From: an uncultured Christensenellaceae bacterium
GTDB lineage: Bacteria; Bacillota; Clostridia; Christensenellales; UBA3700
Direction of reading: 5' to 3'
Length of the DNA: 64,000 bases
Assembly: GCA_910588545.1 (NCBI GenBank)
Contig: CAJUOU010000002.1
Location: 19,282-83,281, forward strand
In this document: positions 6,812 through 19,600 of the stretch, one piece after another
Layout of the letters: every line of letters begins with the position of its first letter
Numbering within the stretch: position 1 is the first letter of the stretch
Notes under the pieces: generated by a model
What the model was told of the DNA's origin: nothing
The model's input: only the letters and a program-made list of their open reading frames with translations
Database searches by the model: none
Program-made: the position numbers and the translations under genes

Positions 6812-9800
6812 TTAGAAGTTTTCTTCGTCTTCCAAGTCGATATCTTGGCAAGCAGGATTATACAATCTAAATACATACCAAGCAATCAAAGCTGCGCAAA
6901 CAATCATAAAGATTACAAATGCCAATAATACATAAAGAGTAGTATTTGTAGCTTTAGTCTCGTTCTTAATGTTAAATCTTAAGAAGTTGATAGCTGCCTC
7001 TTCATCGTAAGCATAGTTTGTATCGATTAGGTTTGCAGTAATTTGATAGTTACCAGGAGTGATAATCAATTCGCCTGACTTTTGGTCTTTTTGAGGTGTT
7101 CCAAAGTCCAAATCCTCTCCGCTGCCGGACATTGTCTCGATAGTGAAAGATTTTACAGGAATCTTCTTACCGTACATATCGATATAGTAAGCAGTAACCT
7201 TAATTTCGTCTCCCTCGCCGAATCTTGCATTCAAACCTTTCTTATCATACTTGAATTTTTCGTCAAACTCATAGAAAATTTGAACTTGAATAGGTTTGAT
7301 AACCAAAGTAGCCTCTACAGTAGCTTGCTCATAGTTAGGGTCATTTTTACCGCTACCGTTAGGGTCAAGTCTGTTGAAAGAGCATACGATAGTGTATTCG
7401 CCTGCATTGATAAACTCGTTCTTTCTCATAACGATTTTGATATTTCTACGAGCGAACTCAGCTTTTTGGTCATCAGTGTAATCCAAAATCTTAGGAGTAC
7501 CGTCATAAGTATATTCCTTATCGCTAAGTATAAAGTCCAAAGCGTCGATTTCAGTTTGCAAATCTTCGGATTTCTCGATAACGAAACTGTCAACAATTCT
7601 TCTCTTTTCGGTTACTTGCAACTCATCGTCGTCCCTTGGGATGTCATCGTCCTTGTCATTCTTATCGTAAATAACAACATCCTCGGTTACGTAATCGCCG
7701 TTTTTATCAAGTCTCCAAAGTTCAACAATCTTTGTCTCCCAGTTATCAGAGTCATCGGCTCTGGTAATTTCCGCAGTTACTTTGTACTCGCCTGCTTTAG
7801 AAACGCCTTTAATCTCCTTACCGTCATATAGATAACGAATATTATAGCCCTCTGCAATTACCAAATCATGGTCTATAAGATTAATTGAGTAAACAGATTC
7901 AACGCCGTCAATCTTAGTGTAAACGATACCGTTTTCTAGTTGAGTTTCGTCAGGAGCTGCACCATCAATCATCCAAACGCTGCTATCAAATTTACCTACT
8001 CTGTCGCCGATTTTCTTTTTAGTGATTTCGACTTGAATAGTATAAACATCACTTGAAACATTCATATTATCAACTGCAACGCTTACCTCGTAAGTACCTG
8101 CATTTCTAAGAATGTTGTTTGTAAATTGAATTTCGCTTTCTGCAACGCCAAGATTTTCCAAATCTGCCAAACCGCTTTCGCCAATCTTGAACTCAACGTC
8201 ATAGCCATTGTATTCCATAGTGAACTTGCCGTCATCGGAAACATCTTCTTTTTGCAACTTACCATCTAAAGTGTACTCTGCTTGAAGAGTGATTGAATTT
8301 ACAGGTGCTTTTGCAATAGTAGCTTGTATATAACCATTACCTATTTTAAAGTTAGGGTTAGGGACTCTCATTCTAATAGGAATATTGTAAGTACCCGAGT
8401 TAGGGAAATACAAGCCCAACTTACCGCCTGTAACAATGTCGTCAGGGTTAGATGGTTTTTGTCTTATAACTTCAACACCCAAATGTTTGTAATCGTCAAT
8501 ACCGAAATACAAAGAGTTTACTTTTTGTGCAATACCGGTATCAGGGTCCATATAAGGGTCTGCAATACCATTGTCAATCAAAGCCTGAATGTCATTTTCG
8601 GTTAGTAGCAAGTAAGTACCACCTTTAAATACTTCATTGATATTACTTACTTCCAAATCAACAGTTCTTTGAGAAATAGAAACAATAATAGTAGCATTTC
8701 TCAATCTTACATTAGGACTACCGCCGATAGCAAGACCTGTCAAGTTCAAAGCGATAGTATAATTACCTGCCTCAGCTTTGTTATTGTCGGAGAATTGATA
8801 AGGCAATTCGCTTTCAGGAGTGCTTGCATCAACACCAAGTAAGCGTCTAAGCGTAGCCTCAAATTCCTTTTCCAAAGACAAATCGATTGTGTTATTCAAA
8901 CCATTGAATACTTTTGAAATAGTAATAACACCGTTTGAATTTGTAGTAACTGTAATGTTCTCGTCACTTTCATATTTGTCGGTATCGAATACAACATTCA
9001 AATCACGTGTTACGATATTAAAGCCTGTTGACAAATAAATTGTATTAATCTTATCGCCGGAAATCGCAAGTGAAACATTGTAATATCCAACATTGATAAC
9101 ATTGCTTGCACTTACAGTTCTGTTATTAAGCTTATAAGTAAAATCAAAATCATAATATTTTGTAACACCGCCGTTAGCAATTTCCTCCTCGGTAAGCAAA
9201 GCTTCAAGCTTGTCACGCAAAGATTTGCTGATACTGTCGATAGTTAAGTTAACAACTTTATTATCGAAGTATACGCCGTCAATGGACACTTGACCTTCTT
9301 CAACAGGCGTATTAGGAGCTTTTACATCGTCGTTTGTAGCAATAATAGTTGCAGGAACAACCTTTATCTCATACTCTTTGGTAAAAGGAGCATATCTATC
9401 GTCGCCACGTTTAATTTTCAAAGTAACAATGTAGTAACCAATTTCATTGATAATAGTGTTCTCAACCTCGTTAGCGCCGTACAAAATCATCATTTTATCT
9501 CTTAAAGCGTTTTCGTCAAAATCAAGCAAAGACCTAAAATCGATAAATCCGTTGATAAATTCAACTTCGATAACACTTGTAGTAGGGTCCAAGTCTCTGA
9601 TAAAGAAGTTTCTTCCCTCTTCAACGTTATCTCCTACAACGCTAAAGTGACCGATAAGCATATTAGGGTCGCTAAGGTTAACATAGTTAATCAAGTTTGC
9701 ATCGTCAATCAAAATAACATAGAAGTATTTACCGATAGGAGCTCTCTTACCCGGGATAAATTCAAATTCTTCCTTATCTTGGTTTTTATAAATAATGTCC

Positions 9801-12800
9801 AAGTAAATTCTGTGAGCCTCGGTTTTAATACCTGTAGCGTCATAGAAATAAGCTTTTACATTAGGGGTTTCAAAACAGCTGATAGAATTAAACTCTCCGT
9901 CGATATAAATGTTGGAAATTACAGCTCTCTTGATTCTGAAATCGCCCCTTGTATTTGCATTGCTTGCCAATTTGTAGTTTATGCAATCTTCGTCAATAGT
10001 TGCAGTTACATCGTATCTTCCTGCATTTGACTCTTTTGTTGCATTAGTATGATAAGTAATCTTAACATCGTCAATAGTATCGCCGGAAACCAACTCACCT
10101 GCACCCAAAGTAACACTGAAATCAGGGTTAGGCTCCCAATAAGTCTTTTCGATATAATCTACAGTCATATCATTAATGACTTTCTTTTGAATACCTACAG
10201 TCTCAACTGTTTGCAAAGTATTGTTGATTTGGTATTCAATAGCATTACCTTCATCATCAACCGCATTTGCCTCGAACACATAAAAGTTGTTTTGTGATTG
10301 CTGATTTGTTATAGCAAAATCGTAAATAGATTTTACCCTTATATGAACAAGCAAGTAATACTTAGCATCTCTGCCCTCGTTTGCATCGGTTACAGGATTA
10401 TTACCCGATTTGTCCGAATAGAAACCTGCCGATACAACTTCGATATATGTATTAAATTGTTCGATATCATAAATTGCGTCAATGCCCTCTAGTTTTTCTT
10501 TTGCAGTTTGTTTTCTTGTCTCATCCGAAAATCTTACGGAAATTCTAGAAGTATCAAAACCGTTACTCTTACTGTAAACCTCTGTCAAATCTCCGTTATC
10601 GGAAGTAATGTTGATATCTGCTATCAAAACTTCGATAGTCTCTTGCTTAACAATGATTACAACAGTGCCATTAATAGTCTTTTTTAAGCTACTGCTCTCA
10701 TCGCCTTTGGTAGCAACAGCGTTACTTATCAAAGTAAAGTTATACGCAGTACCGCCGTCCATAGTAGTCTTAATTTCCGCATCGAACACATTGTTCGTGC
10801 TTTGTATTACTGTTCCTTTGGTGTTTAACTCGTTATCAGGTTGATTTGCAGCTTCGAAATAAACTTTACCACCTGCAGGACCAAAGTTTGCACGTATAGT
10901 TGCAAATACCGATTTCGTAGAGCCTTTAGAAGGGTCGTATGGATCCGTACCACCGGTTATCTTTTTGATATAGTACTCTATATCTGCCGTAATATCCGGA
11001 TTTGTCTTATCGATATGAGCATTAAACTCGTAATCTTTTGTATTATCAGCCTGGTCATAAATCTTTATATGATATTTGTTATAACCATCCGCCGTAAAAG
11101 TAACCCTATTATTTTGTAAAGTGCTGTTTATACGTTCCGGATAACTTCCGATTATAGGATTACCTTGATTATCCAATGCTGTTTTAAATACATCTACCGT
11201 CTTAACACCGGAGTTTGCATCTGCAACTTCAAACTCAACTGTTTTGTCAGCATTAAACCATACATTTGTTTCGTGTAGATAATCAAATTGACTATCATCC
11301 ATAGTAGGGGCAATATTGTCTACAAAAACATTTTTACCCAAATTTAACGGTACGACTGCACCTGCATCGTCAAACTGACTGAACACTACAGGGTTATCGT
11401 TTTTATAACCGATAATCTCGTATTGAGCACCCGCTAACGGAGTGGAATCACTAATTGTAAAGCTGAAACCGTTTGCTGCAGTGTGAGTTACGGCTTGGCT
11501 CTTAAATGCAGTAGTTCCTACTATTCTGTACTCTACCCTATCTACGGCATTATTTTGAATCCTGTTGCTAGTATTGTTTTGGTCATCACGTAGCAATACA
11601 TTTATTGTTTGAGTTTTACCCCATCCGTTAGGAACTGTAACCGTGTTTCTTGCCGGCAACATTTGTAAATTAGGCATTTCAGCTGTAGGAGCAAAACAGA
11701 ATCTGTTTTTGTGGTCAACATAAGCATAATCAGGGTCCACAGTACTTTGAATAGTTATTTTAGCAGCTCTTTTTGGATAAATCAAATTCCAACCGCTAAT
11801 AACCTTATCATTTTCAAGTATTTTGATTAAACTTGTATCGAAAACTACGTTTGTATCTACTTTAACTTCGTTAATCTTTTCTCTTGCGGCAGCACTGATT
11901 GCATTGTTTTTAAATAGCGTCAAATAATCATTGCCCGTATACGACTGATTACCCAAAAGTTGAATGCCGTACGTCGACCCGCTTAAGCGTTTACCTGTAA
12001 CAATCTCAAATCGTTGAACATCCGCAGCCATATTGTCGGTAGCCATATTGAAATTCACATCAAAAGCTTTATTATTATCCGAACCGTAATAAACTGCAGG
12101 ATTACTGCTTATAGCATCGGTTGCACAAGTACCTACACGGAAGAAACAGTCAAAAGTACCGTAACCCGTCATAGTTCTTTTGATATTCAAATAACCGGGG
12201 TCATTTGTAAATTTCATCTCGATACTACCAAATTTTGCGTCATATTGTGCCATATCGATTTTAGCTTTACCAAAAGACCTGTCTATTTTACCTCTTTTGG
12301 CATCGCTAGTATCCATACCCCAATTTACAGAGCTATTGGTAGGCATATCGTTTTTACCGTAACCGCTAAGTAGATAGTTAGCTCTTTCATTGCTGTTTGA
12401 AAGCCATTCCGAGCCGTTAGCACAAACGATTGTTGCAGTAGGAGAATAGTATCCGTTAGGTATACCCGTCATAGCGGCAACCTTAGAACTTTCAAAATCA
12501 CTAGGCGAATATGTTGCACCATTTGCAGACTTTGCCCTTACCCAAAAGCTACCTTGATAATCCCATACAACGCCTTTTACACCTTGTATATTATATCCGG
12601 CAACTGCTCCGCAAAAGTTCAATACACCATCGTTTTGACTCAAACCTGAGCCACCAGGCTCACTATCTGCTGTTAAAATTACGCCAGAGCCGCCTTTCAT
12701 CATAAGGTTGGAAGTATTTAAAGCAGCAGTAGCACTTGTATAAGCGCCATATACACCGCCGATAATACCCATTTGTAAAGCCATATATCCACCGTTTGTG

Positions 12801-13594
12801 TTTCTCCAGTTTTTTGTATTTACTTTCAACTCGGTATTTCCTGTTATGTTAACATAAGCATTGTTTAGTATTCCGCTTTGAGCCCCGCAAATACCACCCA
12901 ATAATAATTTATTGGCATATTCTTTATCGGCAAAAGTATCGGCGTGCATTTCTACTTTGGCAGAATCTATATCCAATCTTACATTTTGGATAGTACCTCT
13001 ATTCTCTCCGCAAACAAGACCGAATGTTGCGATAGTATTTTTCTTACCCTTATGCCATGCAGTCGGTGAAGCAAACTTCCAAGTCAAACTTTTATATTCG
13101 AATGTTACATTTTTAATAACACCGCCGGGAGCTAATACACCAACAAATCCCGCACCGTAATAGTTATCTCCCGAACCTGTCCAAGTATCTAACATAGGCC
13201 ATCCGTCGGAACTAGTTCTTAATCTGACAACCTTTCCGTTACCGTTAAAAGTACCGGTATAACTATTGCTGTTAGGTTTACCGCTTCCCCAATCCAACTC
13301 AACGTCATTTGCCAAATAGCAACTTCTATTGTTTTGTATAGCGCTTTTTAATTCAGCTTGTGTAGTGATACGGTCTCCCGAAGTACCGTCAGGATTGGTT
13401 TTTCCTGTTGTGCTGTTATCTAAGTTAACACTATCGGCAACATTACCCATCAAACCGTCTGTTATACCTTCAGGGGTGGAGTTACCCTTAGGGCTATATA
13501 TCAATAGCCCTGTGGTAACAGACAGTAGCATTGCAATAATTACCGCAACAGCTGTCACTATTAATTTTCTTTTATTTTTCACTGATTCCCTCAT
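6812..13594 (-). CDS. Giant membrane-anchored surface protein with MBG/Ig-like repeats (2,260 aa)
   Basis: N-terminal signal/transmembrane segment (residues 10-31), a long extracellular part, and a C-terminal transmembrane helix (about 2218-2242) followed by a short acidic cytoplasmic tail ending DLEDEENF. There is no LPXTG sortase signal, so it is membrane- rather than wall-anchored. Residues ~75-300 have a GTFNGNGKVVRL and GVICGxNxGTIQNV pattern typical of beta-helix/GLUG-like modules. The remainder contains many beta-sandwich repeats with the MBG-like pattern Y-D/N-G ... AGEYTIxxxF ... ATLVIKP (clearest at about 2040-2120). Function is unknown; adhesion or cell-surface layer formation is plausible. 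Its start lies 14 bp after the stop of the giant lipoprotein gene, with AGGAGG six bases before ATG, so the two form an operon. Confidence 0.85.
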   Translation of the reverse strand: MRESVKNKRKLIVTAVAVIIAMLLSVTTGLLIYSPKGNSTPEGITDGLMGNVADSVNLDNSTTGKTNPDGTSGDRITTQAELKSAIQNNRSCYLANDVELDWGSGKPNSNSYTGTFNGNGKVVRLRTSSDGWPMLDTWTGSGDNYYGAGFVGVLAPGGVIKNVTFEYKSLTWKFASPTAWHKGKKNTIATFGLVCGENRGTIQNVRLDIDSAKVEMHADTFADKEYANKLLLGGICGAQSGILNNAYVNITGNTELKVNTKNWRNTNGGYMALQMGIIGGVYGAYTSATAALNTSNLMMKGGSGVILTADSEPGGSGLSQNDGVLNFCGAVAGYNIQGVKGVVWDYQGSFWVRAKSANGATYSPSDFESSKVAAMTGIPNGYYSPTATIVCANGSEWLSNSNERANYLLSGYGKNDMPTNSSVNWGMDTSDAKRGKIDRSFGKAKIDMAQYDAKFGSIEMKFTNDPGYLNIKRTMTGYGTFDCFFRVGTCATDAISSNPAVYYGSDNNKAFDVNFNMATDNMAADVQRFEIVTGKRLSGSTYGIQLLGNQSYTGNDYLTLFKNNAISAAAREKINEVKVDTNVVFDTSLIKILENDKVISGWNLIYPKRAAKITIQSTVDPDYAYVDHKNRFCFAPTAEMPNLQMLPARNTVTVPNGWGKTQTINVLLRDDQNNTSNRIQNNAVDRVEYRIVGTTAFKSQAVTHTAANGFSFTISDSTPLAGAQYEIIGYKNDNPVVFSQFDDAGAVVPLNLGKNVFVDNIAPTMDDSQFDYLHETNVWFNADKTVEFEVADANSGVKTVDVFKTALDNQGNPIIGSYPERINSTLQNNRVTFTADGYNKYHIKIYDQADNTKDYEFNAHIDKTNPDITADIEYYIKKITGGTDPYDPSKGSTKSVFATIRANFGPAGGKVYFEAANQPDNELNTKGTVIQSTNNVFDAEIKTTMDGGTAYNFTLISNAVATKGDESSSLKKTINGTVVIIVKQETIEVLIADINITSDNGDLTEVYSKSNGFDTSRISVRFSDETRKQTAKEKLEGIDAIYDIEQFNTYIEVVSAGFYSDKSGNNPVTDANEGRDAKYYLLVHIRVKSIYDFAITNQQSQNNFYVFEANAVDDEGNAIEYQINNTLQTVETVGIQKKVINDMTVDYIEKTYWEPNPDFSVTLGAGELVSGDTIDDVKITYHTNATKESNAGRYDVTATIDEDCINYKLASNANTRGDFRIKRAVISNIYIDGEFNSISCFETPNVKAYFYDATGIKTEAHRIYLDIIYKNQDKEEFEFIPGKRAPIGKYFYVILIDDANLINYVNLSDPNMLIGHFSVVGDNVEEGRNFFIRDLDPTTSVIEVEFINGFIDFRSLLDFDENALRDKMMILYGANEVENTIINEIGYYIVTLKIKRGDDRYAPFTKEYEIKVVPATIIATNDDVKAPNTPVEEGQVSIDGVYFDNKVVNLTIDSISKSLRDKLEALLTEEEIANGGVTKYYDFDFTYKLNNRTVSASNVINVGYYNVSLAISGDKINTIYLSTGFNIVTRDLNVVFDTDKYESDENITVTTNSNGVITISKVFNGLNNTIDLSLEKEFEATLRRLLGVDASTPESELPYQFSDNNKAEAGNYTIALNLTGLAIGGSPNVRLRNATIIVSISQRTVDLEVSNINEVFKGGTYLLLTENDIQALIDNGIADPYMDPDTGIAQKVNSLYFGIDDYKHLGVEVIRQKPSNPDDIVTGGKLGLYFPNSGTYNIPIRMRVPNPNFKIGNGYIQATIAKAPVNSITLQAEYTLDGKLQKEDVSDDGKFTMEYNGYDVEFKIGESGLADLENLGVAESEIQFTNNILRNAGTYEVSVAVDNMNVSSDVYTIQVEITKKKIGDRVGKFDSSVWMIDGAAPDETQLENGIVYTKIDGVESVYSINLIDHDLVIAEGYNIRYLYDGKEIKGVSKAGEYKVTAEITRADDSDNWETKIVELWRLDKNGDYVTEDVVIYDKNDKDDDIPRDDDELQVTEKRRIVDSFVIEKSEDLQTEIDALDFILSDKEYTYDGTPKILDYTDDQKAEFARRNIKIVMRKNEFINAGEYTIVCSFNRLDPNGSGKNDPNYEQATVEATLVIKPIQVQIFYEFDEKFKYDKKGLNARFGEGDEIKVTAYYIDMYGKKIPVKSFTIETMSGSGEDLDFGTPQKDQKSGELIITPGNYQITANLIDTNYAYDEEAAINFLRFNIKNETKATNTTLYVLLAFVIFMIVCAALIAWYVFRLYNPACQDIDLEDEENF

Positions 13595-13608
13595 AATTCC
13601 TCCTAAAA

Positions 13609-16600
13609 TCAGTCTACCTTAACAATAGGTGCCGCAACTTGGAAATACAAATATGTCTCCACTACTCTACTATTATCCAAAATAGGGTGTTCGTCATTTG
13701 CATCACTTTGCATATACAACAACCTTACTGTTACTCTTGCTCTACCACCTTTATCTCCAAGTGTAATACCTCTATCGATAATCTCATAGTTATTAGCCAC
13801 TGCCGTAACAGGTTGATATTTCACGGCTTCTTCCAATGGCAAGCTTTGAATATATCTTCTGTTTTCAGCATTGTTTTCCTTAAACTCTTCGGTTTCACTA
13901 TGTCTATAACCGATAGTGTATGTTATTCTGTCAACATAGTCTGTCACTCTTCCGTCCGAAGATATCAAACGTAAATCCAAATCGTTGAATTTTTTGTTTG
14001 CAAAGTCTTCATAAGAGATTTCGCAATATCTCTCCCCGTTATCAGGGCCTACTTTTGCATATTTAATTACAGCCTCGTTGATTGCTATAGTTACGCCTTC
14101 TACCTTGTTCATCTCAAAACCGTCAGGATAGCCGTAATCTTGGTCAAACCTAAATGCAACATTGTCATATACACCTTTTTTGCCGAATGTCATTGTCTTT
14201 GCAGATGCACCGGTAGCCTCGGTATTAACAACATTTGAGAAATCCCATCTGTCATAAGGTATCGAATAAGTTTCCATATCGCCGTTTTTAAAGTATACTC
14301 TTACACTCTTTGGCAAATCGGATTGAGTTTGCACAGTATCCATTACAATAGTGTCTTTACTGTCAAATCTTACAAAATCTACAATTCTAGGTTTTACTAT
14401 AACTTCTCTTGTAAGTGGCATTTGCTGTGCATGAGCATTTTTAAGCACTATTGTAAGCTGTGTTCTAAATCCTGTTTCACTCATCCATTTGCTCTCATTT
14501 GCAAGTGAGGCGATATTTCCGTTACTATCCAAGTTAAACAAAGCTTCATAACCTTGAGAAATACTTATGCTTTGAACATCTTGATAAATCCTTCTTCTAT
14601 CAGAGGTTATTACAAACATTTTTTCTGCTTTGTAATAATTGTTAAAGAAGTCTTTGTAATCAAAAATGCTTATTTCGATAGGGTCTTTTTCAACCAACTC
14701 AAGTTTTGCATCGTGCCATTTAACTTGTGTTGTTTTGTAAATAGGACTGCCTGAAGACAAATTAATCTTAACTTTTGCATTTTCGTGTGTTACACCATCA
14801 ATGCTTGTTTGCGGTGCCGAGTTATTACCGTTTTCGTCCTTAAACTCAAACTTGTTCATTGCACCTTCTACATTTCTTATATAAATAGATTTATCCAACC
14901 TATCGTTAGTAAGTGTTATCGAAGTAGGAAGTGTTTGACCCGAACGAATTTCGATATTCTCCACATAAGTGTCATTTTCTCTAATAAACGCTGTATTATC
15001 CTCTATAACAATCCTTACTTGGTTTGTAAACGTACCTTTTACTGTACTTGCAGTTTCCGTTGCAATATAATAACCAGGTTTATATCTTCCGTTTGCCTTA
15101 AATGCACTCATATCGGTCTTTGTAAACGCATTATTAAGTGCATTTTCGTTCATATCAAAGCCGTTTTCGTCATAATAAGTTACAGCCCAAATTACGTTGT
15201 TCTTTTGAACTACAAATGGCTTGTTTTCCATTGCAGTATCATAGTACATTGTGTTTTTGTTAGGAACATACGCATAGTCAGTAAACTTATTGATAAAGTT
15301 GCTCTCACTGTCAACGGCCATATCGAAATGAATATATGGTGCTTGACGTACTACATTGTTCAAATCCAATGCATCCATATTTCCGAAGAATGCTTGTGAG
15401 GACATATCGTTGAATATCCTTAACTCCAATCTGTTACGATAATCACCGTTCATTGTCATATCATATCCGACAAGTTGAATGTTATCAAGTTTACCATTTA
15501 CGATATAAACGTTTGCATTAAGCTCGGTGAACTCCGGCATTGGCAACAACCTAGATACCAGGTTAAGTACATTGTTTTTTGCACCGCTACTGTTGATAGC
15601 ACCATTCACTAGTCCCATAACTCCACCAAAACCGGCATCCTTAACAGCAACTTCAACAACAGGATATATCAAGTTATCCCAGAAGTTATTTAGGAAGTCT
15701 GTATTTTGTTTATTGTTATAATTGATACCGCTTACAGTATACGAGTTGCCTTTTGAAGGGTCCAACTGTATGAACATACCATTAAAGCCATTTACCAATT
15801 TAGGTACAAATTCGTTTATTACGTTATGGTTTAGTTCTACATTAATCTTAATGTTTCTTACACCGTAAATTTTAACATTGATACCTTTTAACAAGCTATC
15901 GATAGAGAAGCCGTTCAACGCATCTTCAAAACCTACTGTATCTACTTTATTAATATCATTGATGATTGGACCTATCAAATCGCTAAGCATCTTTTTGATA
16001 TTAAAGTCGATTGCGATGTTTACCATAGTATCGGCATGAACACTAATACCCAATAAATCGATATCAATTGGTAGCAAATCTTTTGTGGCTCTTATCCACA
16101 ACTTATTGCTGTTAATATCCAAAATGATATACAATGCAGGGACGCCACCGCTAATTGCGTCGCTTGAACCATTGCCATCCATACGCAATAGTTTTATCAA
16201 AATGCTTCCGCCATTTGCCCAACCGCCTGTTGTATATGGCAATGACATACCCTCGATAGGCACTTTTTCCATTGTTATCTTAGTATATCTAAAGTAATCG
16301 TTAAACGAATAGTTTTTACTAATCAAATCAATCCAAATGCCTGGGTCCAAATTATCCAACAAAGAGTTAACGAAGATAGCACCCGATGACATATCAAGTT
16401 CAACATAAGCCGAATCGGTTACATTGATTGTTAAATCTTCAACTCCGCCTATATTTCTTACTTCTAGTTTAGCAGCCATTGAAATTTCGGCAAAGGTCAA
16501 GTAAAGTTCGATTATACCATGTTTCAAATCCAAGCTTGCTTTTACTGTAATATTTTCTGCAATGTTGATATCAAGCTCTTTCAAAATAGTTCTCATCATC

Positions 16601-19600
16601 TCGGCAGAAATATCTATATTAAACACGCCGTCACTCATGCTCAAACCTTTTAGCAATAGTGTAACGTAGTCTAATATTTCAAATGGTTTGTCTTCTTCCC
16701 CTTCGATTTCGCCGTCACGCGCCATTCTAAATAGCTCGCTGTTCATTTGCTCTACAGACATATTGTTTGCTGTAGCAACAGCATTTTGTAGGTTTGAAGT
16801 ACCGCTGTTTACTAAGGCACCTAGCAAGCCGTCCAATGCATTACCTACAAGATAAGTAATTTTTGCTGCCAAGCCGGAATTTACCAACGAGAATTTAGGA
16901 AGGCCTAAGCCTGACATGTCGACATAAACATTTCCTCTTGTCATGTACAATGACATTGCCATTTGGTCGTCGCATTTCAACTCTAAAGCAATATTAGTGT
17001 TTCTTGCGTCGTCATAGTCGAAATTCCATTTCAAGCTTAATTCCAACTCATTTGAAAAATCATTCAAATCAACATTGATAGGCAAAGCAAGATTCATACC
17101 GCTGGATGCCAAAATGTTGTTCAAAAGTCTTTGTACGTTAATTGTCGAAGAGTTAGCGCTAATGTTTAATTTTGCATTAATTTCGCCGTATTTCAACAAT
17201 GTTTTTACTATGTTACTAAAGTCTGTTGCATAGTAGCTACTTGTAAAGTCTTTAGGTATTTCGATTTCGTTCTTAACACCCAAATGCAACATAGGCAATG
17301 CCAATGTAGCGCTTATTGTTCTGTCGGTATTGTCATCCGAATCTTTTGTAAACAAGTTGATTACTACCGCAATACCTTTGTCGGCATCTGCTGCCGCATC
17401 TACTGTAAAGTTAGGCAATGTAATCTCACCCAAGTTTACATCAAGCATTTCCAATATTGCGTTAATCAAATTGGTAGTTATTACAACTTTAATATAGTTG
17501 CCAAGTGCAGGAGCTGCAGCAGGTCCGTTTAAAGCATCGTTTACCATACCGATACCGTTGTCAGCCATGCTATATGCAGCATTTCCGCCACCGCCCAAAT
17601 TAATGTTTCCACCAATACTAGAGCTTATAGATTGAATGATTTGAGTTAAATCGATATCCATTGTTACAGGTGGAATTGTGATATTTGCAATATTCAATCC
17701 GCTGAAATCTGCAAACAATGTACCAAATGTTTTGTTTGTTATGCCTGTAGTCTCGTCATAAGAAGGTCTCTTCAATCCCAAAGCGGAACTGTTCCTGTTT
17801 GCCTCCAATCTCCAATCGAAATACAATAGTTTTGCAACAGTACCTTGCTCGAACAAGAAGTTTTCCGAGCCGCTTATAATTTCTATACAAGCTCTTGACA
17901 AAATAGTCTCGTATGCACCTTCTACAATGTTTCCGTTATCGTCATATTTATGAACATTGTCCATTTGCAACTGAATATTCAATGTCAAATCAAGATTGAA
18001 TGCTTGTGTAAACTCTACAAACAATTCGTCAATCTTAACGCCTGCCATCTTCAAGATAGGTGCAAGATTGTATCTACCTTGAGGTACATCCGCTTGCAAT
18101 TTAATTTGAATATTGGTATCATCCAATAATCTGTAAATTACAGAATTAATATCGCTTATAACTTTTGTGCCATAATACTCTCTGTAATCATTAAAGCTTG
18201 CAGGAGGAGAAATATATTCGATAGTTTGACCAAGTTTAATGTGCTTGATGCCTAAATTCAAAGTGATTGAATTTACACTGCCGTCATCATTAGGCTTATT
18301 AATATTAGCATATAACTTGATACCATTAATTTGACTTATTGTAAAGTTACCGTTTAAGCTATCCAAGAAATCAGGTACTTCAAATACAACACCGAATTTT
18401 TGCAATAACTCATTAATTAATTGCATTGTGATATGAACTTGTAAATAGTTACCTGTCTCTTCGGTAGGCAATGCAGCATCTGCTACCGTACCGAATTGTT
18501 GAGCCATTAAGCTGCTCATATATCTTGAAATATCCGAATCGATACTTGCAGATTGAGTACCCGCACCTAAATTAGTGCTTAAGTTATCGATAAGTCCTTT
18601 TACCAACTTTGTCAAATCGATATCCATAACCATATTAGGCACTTTCAATTTTGCAAACTCAAACTTATCGGCATTTACAAACAAGCTACCATGAGTTTCC
18701 TTACCATTTACACCATAGGCAAACTGTCCGCCGTTAGCTGCATCCAATGGAGGCAATGTATTGTTATTAGGACCTCTGTCGTCATAATAATATACGTCCA
18801 ATACAGGCACTGTTTCAGATGCATGCGAGAACAATATATTAGGTGTTTTGTTATACAAACTTATTCTTGCTTGAGTTATGCCGCTTGCATTATTCACTTT
18901 TGACTCTGCATCAATAAAATCATTCCATCTTATTTTAATGTTAAGTGTTAAATCAAGTATAAATTCTTGGCTTACTTCAATATTAATAGGCTCATCGCCA
19001 AGGCTTAACCCGAACAAACTCAATACTTTAGAAACGTCATATTTACCTTTTGTAATCTCAAACGCCAAGTCAAACGACAAATCTACGTCGTCAAGTGCTC
19101 TGTAAATCATTGTATTTAGCAATGTACTTAGGTCAAGTGCTGTTGCAATACCGAATTTTTTAATATCGAAATCCGCAGGAGGAGCAATTTCATCATCTGT
19201 TAATTGCTTTCCTAAATGCAATTTGCTCATACCGATTCCGGCACTTACATTCTTCTCGCCGTCTTTACTTGCTATATTGATAGATATACCGTTATCGGCA
19301 TCTACAATAATACCGCCATCGATATTAGGCAAACCAAACTCTAGGTTTACACCAACCATTCTCAAAACTTCTTCGATTAGTTTTGTGGTCAATGCAACTT
19401 TTACAAAGGTTGTACCTTCTTCTTGATTATCTCCATCTGCCACTGCTGCAAATAAATTTTGTACCGCACTTGCAGCATCTGCCTCGCTGTAGTTGTTAAA
19501 CGAAACGTCACTCAAACTTATATTACCGATAACTTGCGATACGATTTGTGTTAAATCCACATCAAGTGCAACATCAGGCAATACAAAGTTCAAAATATTG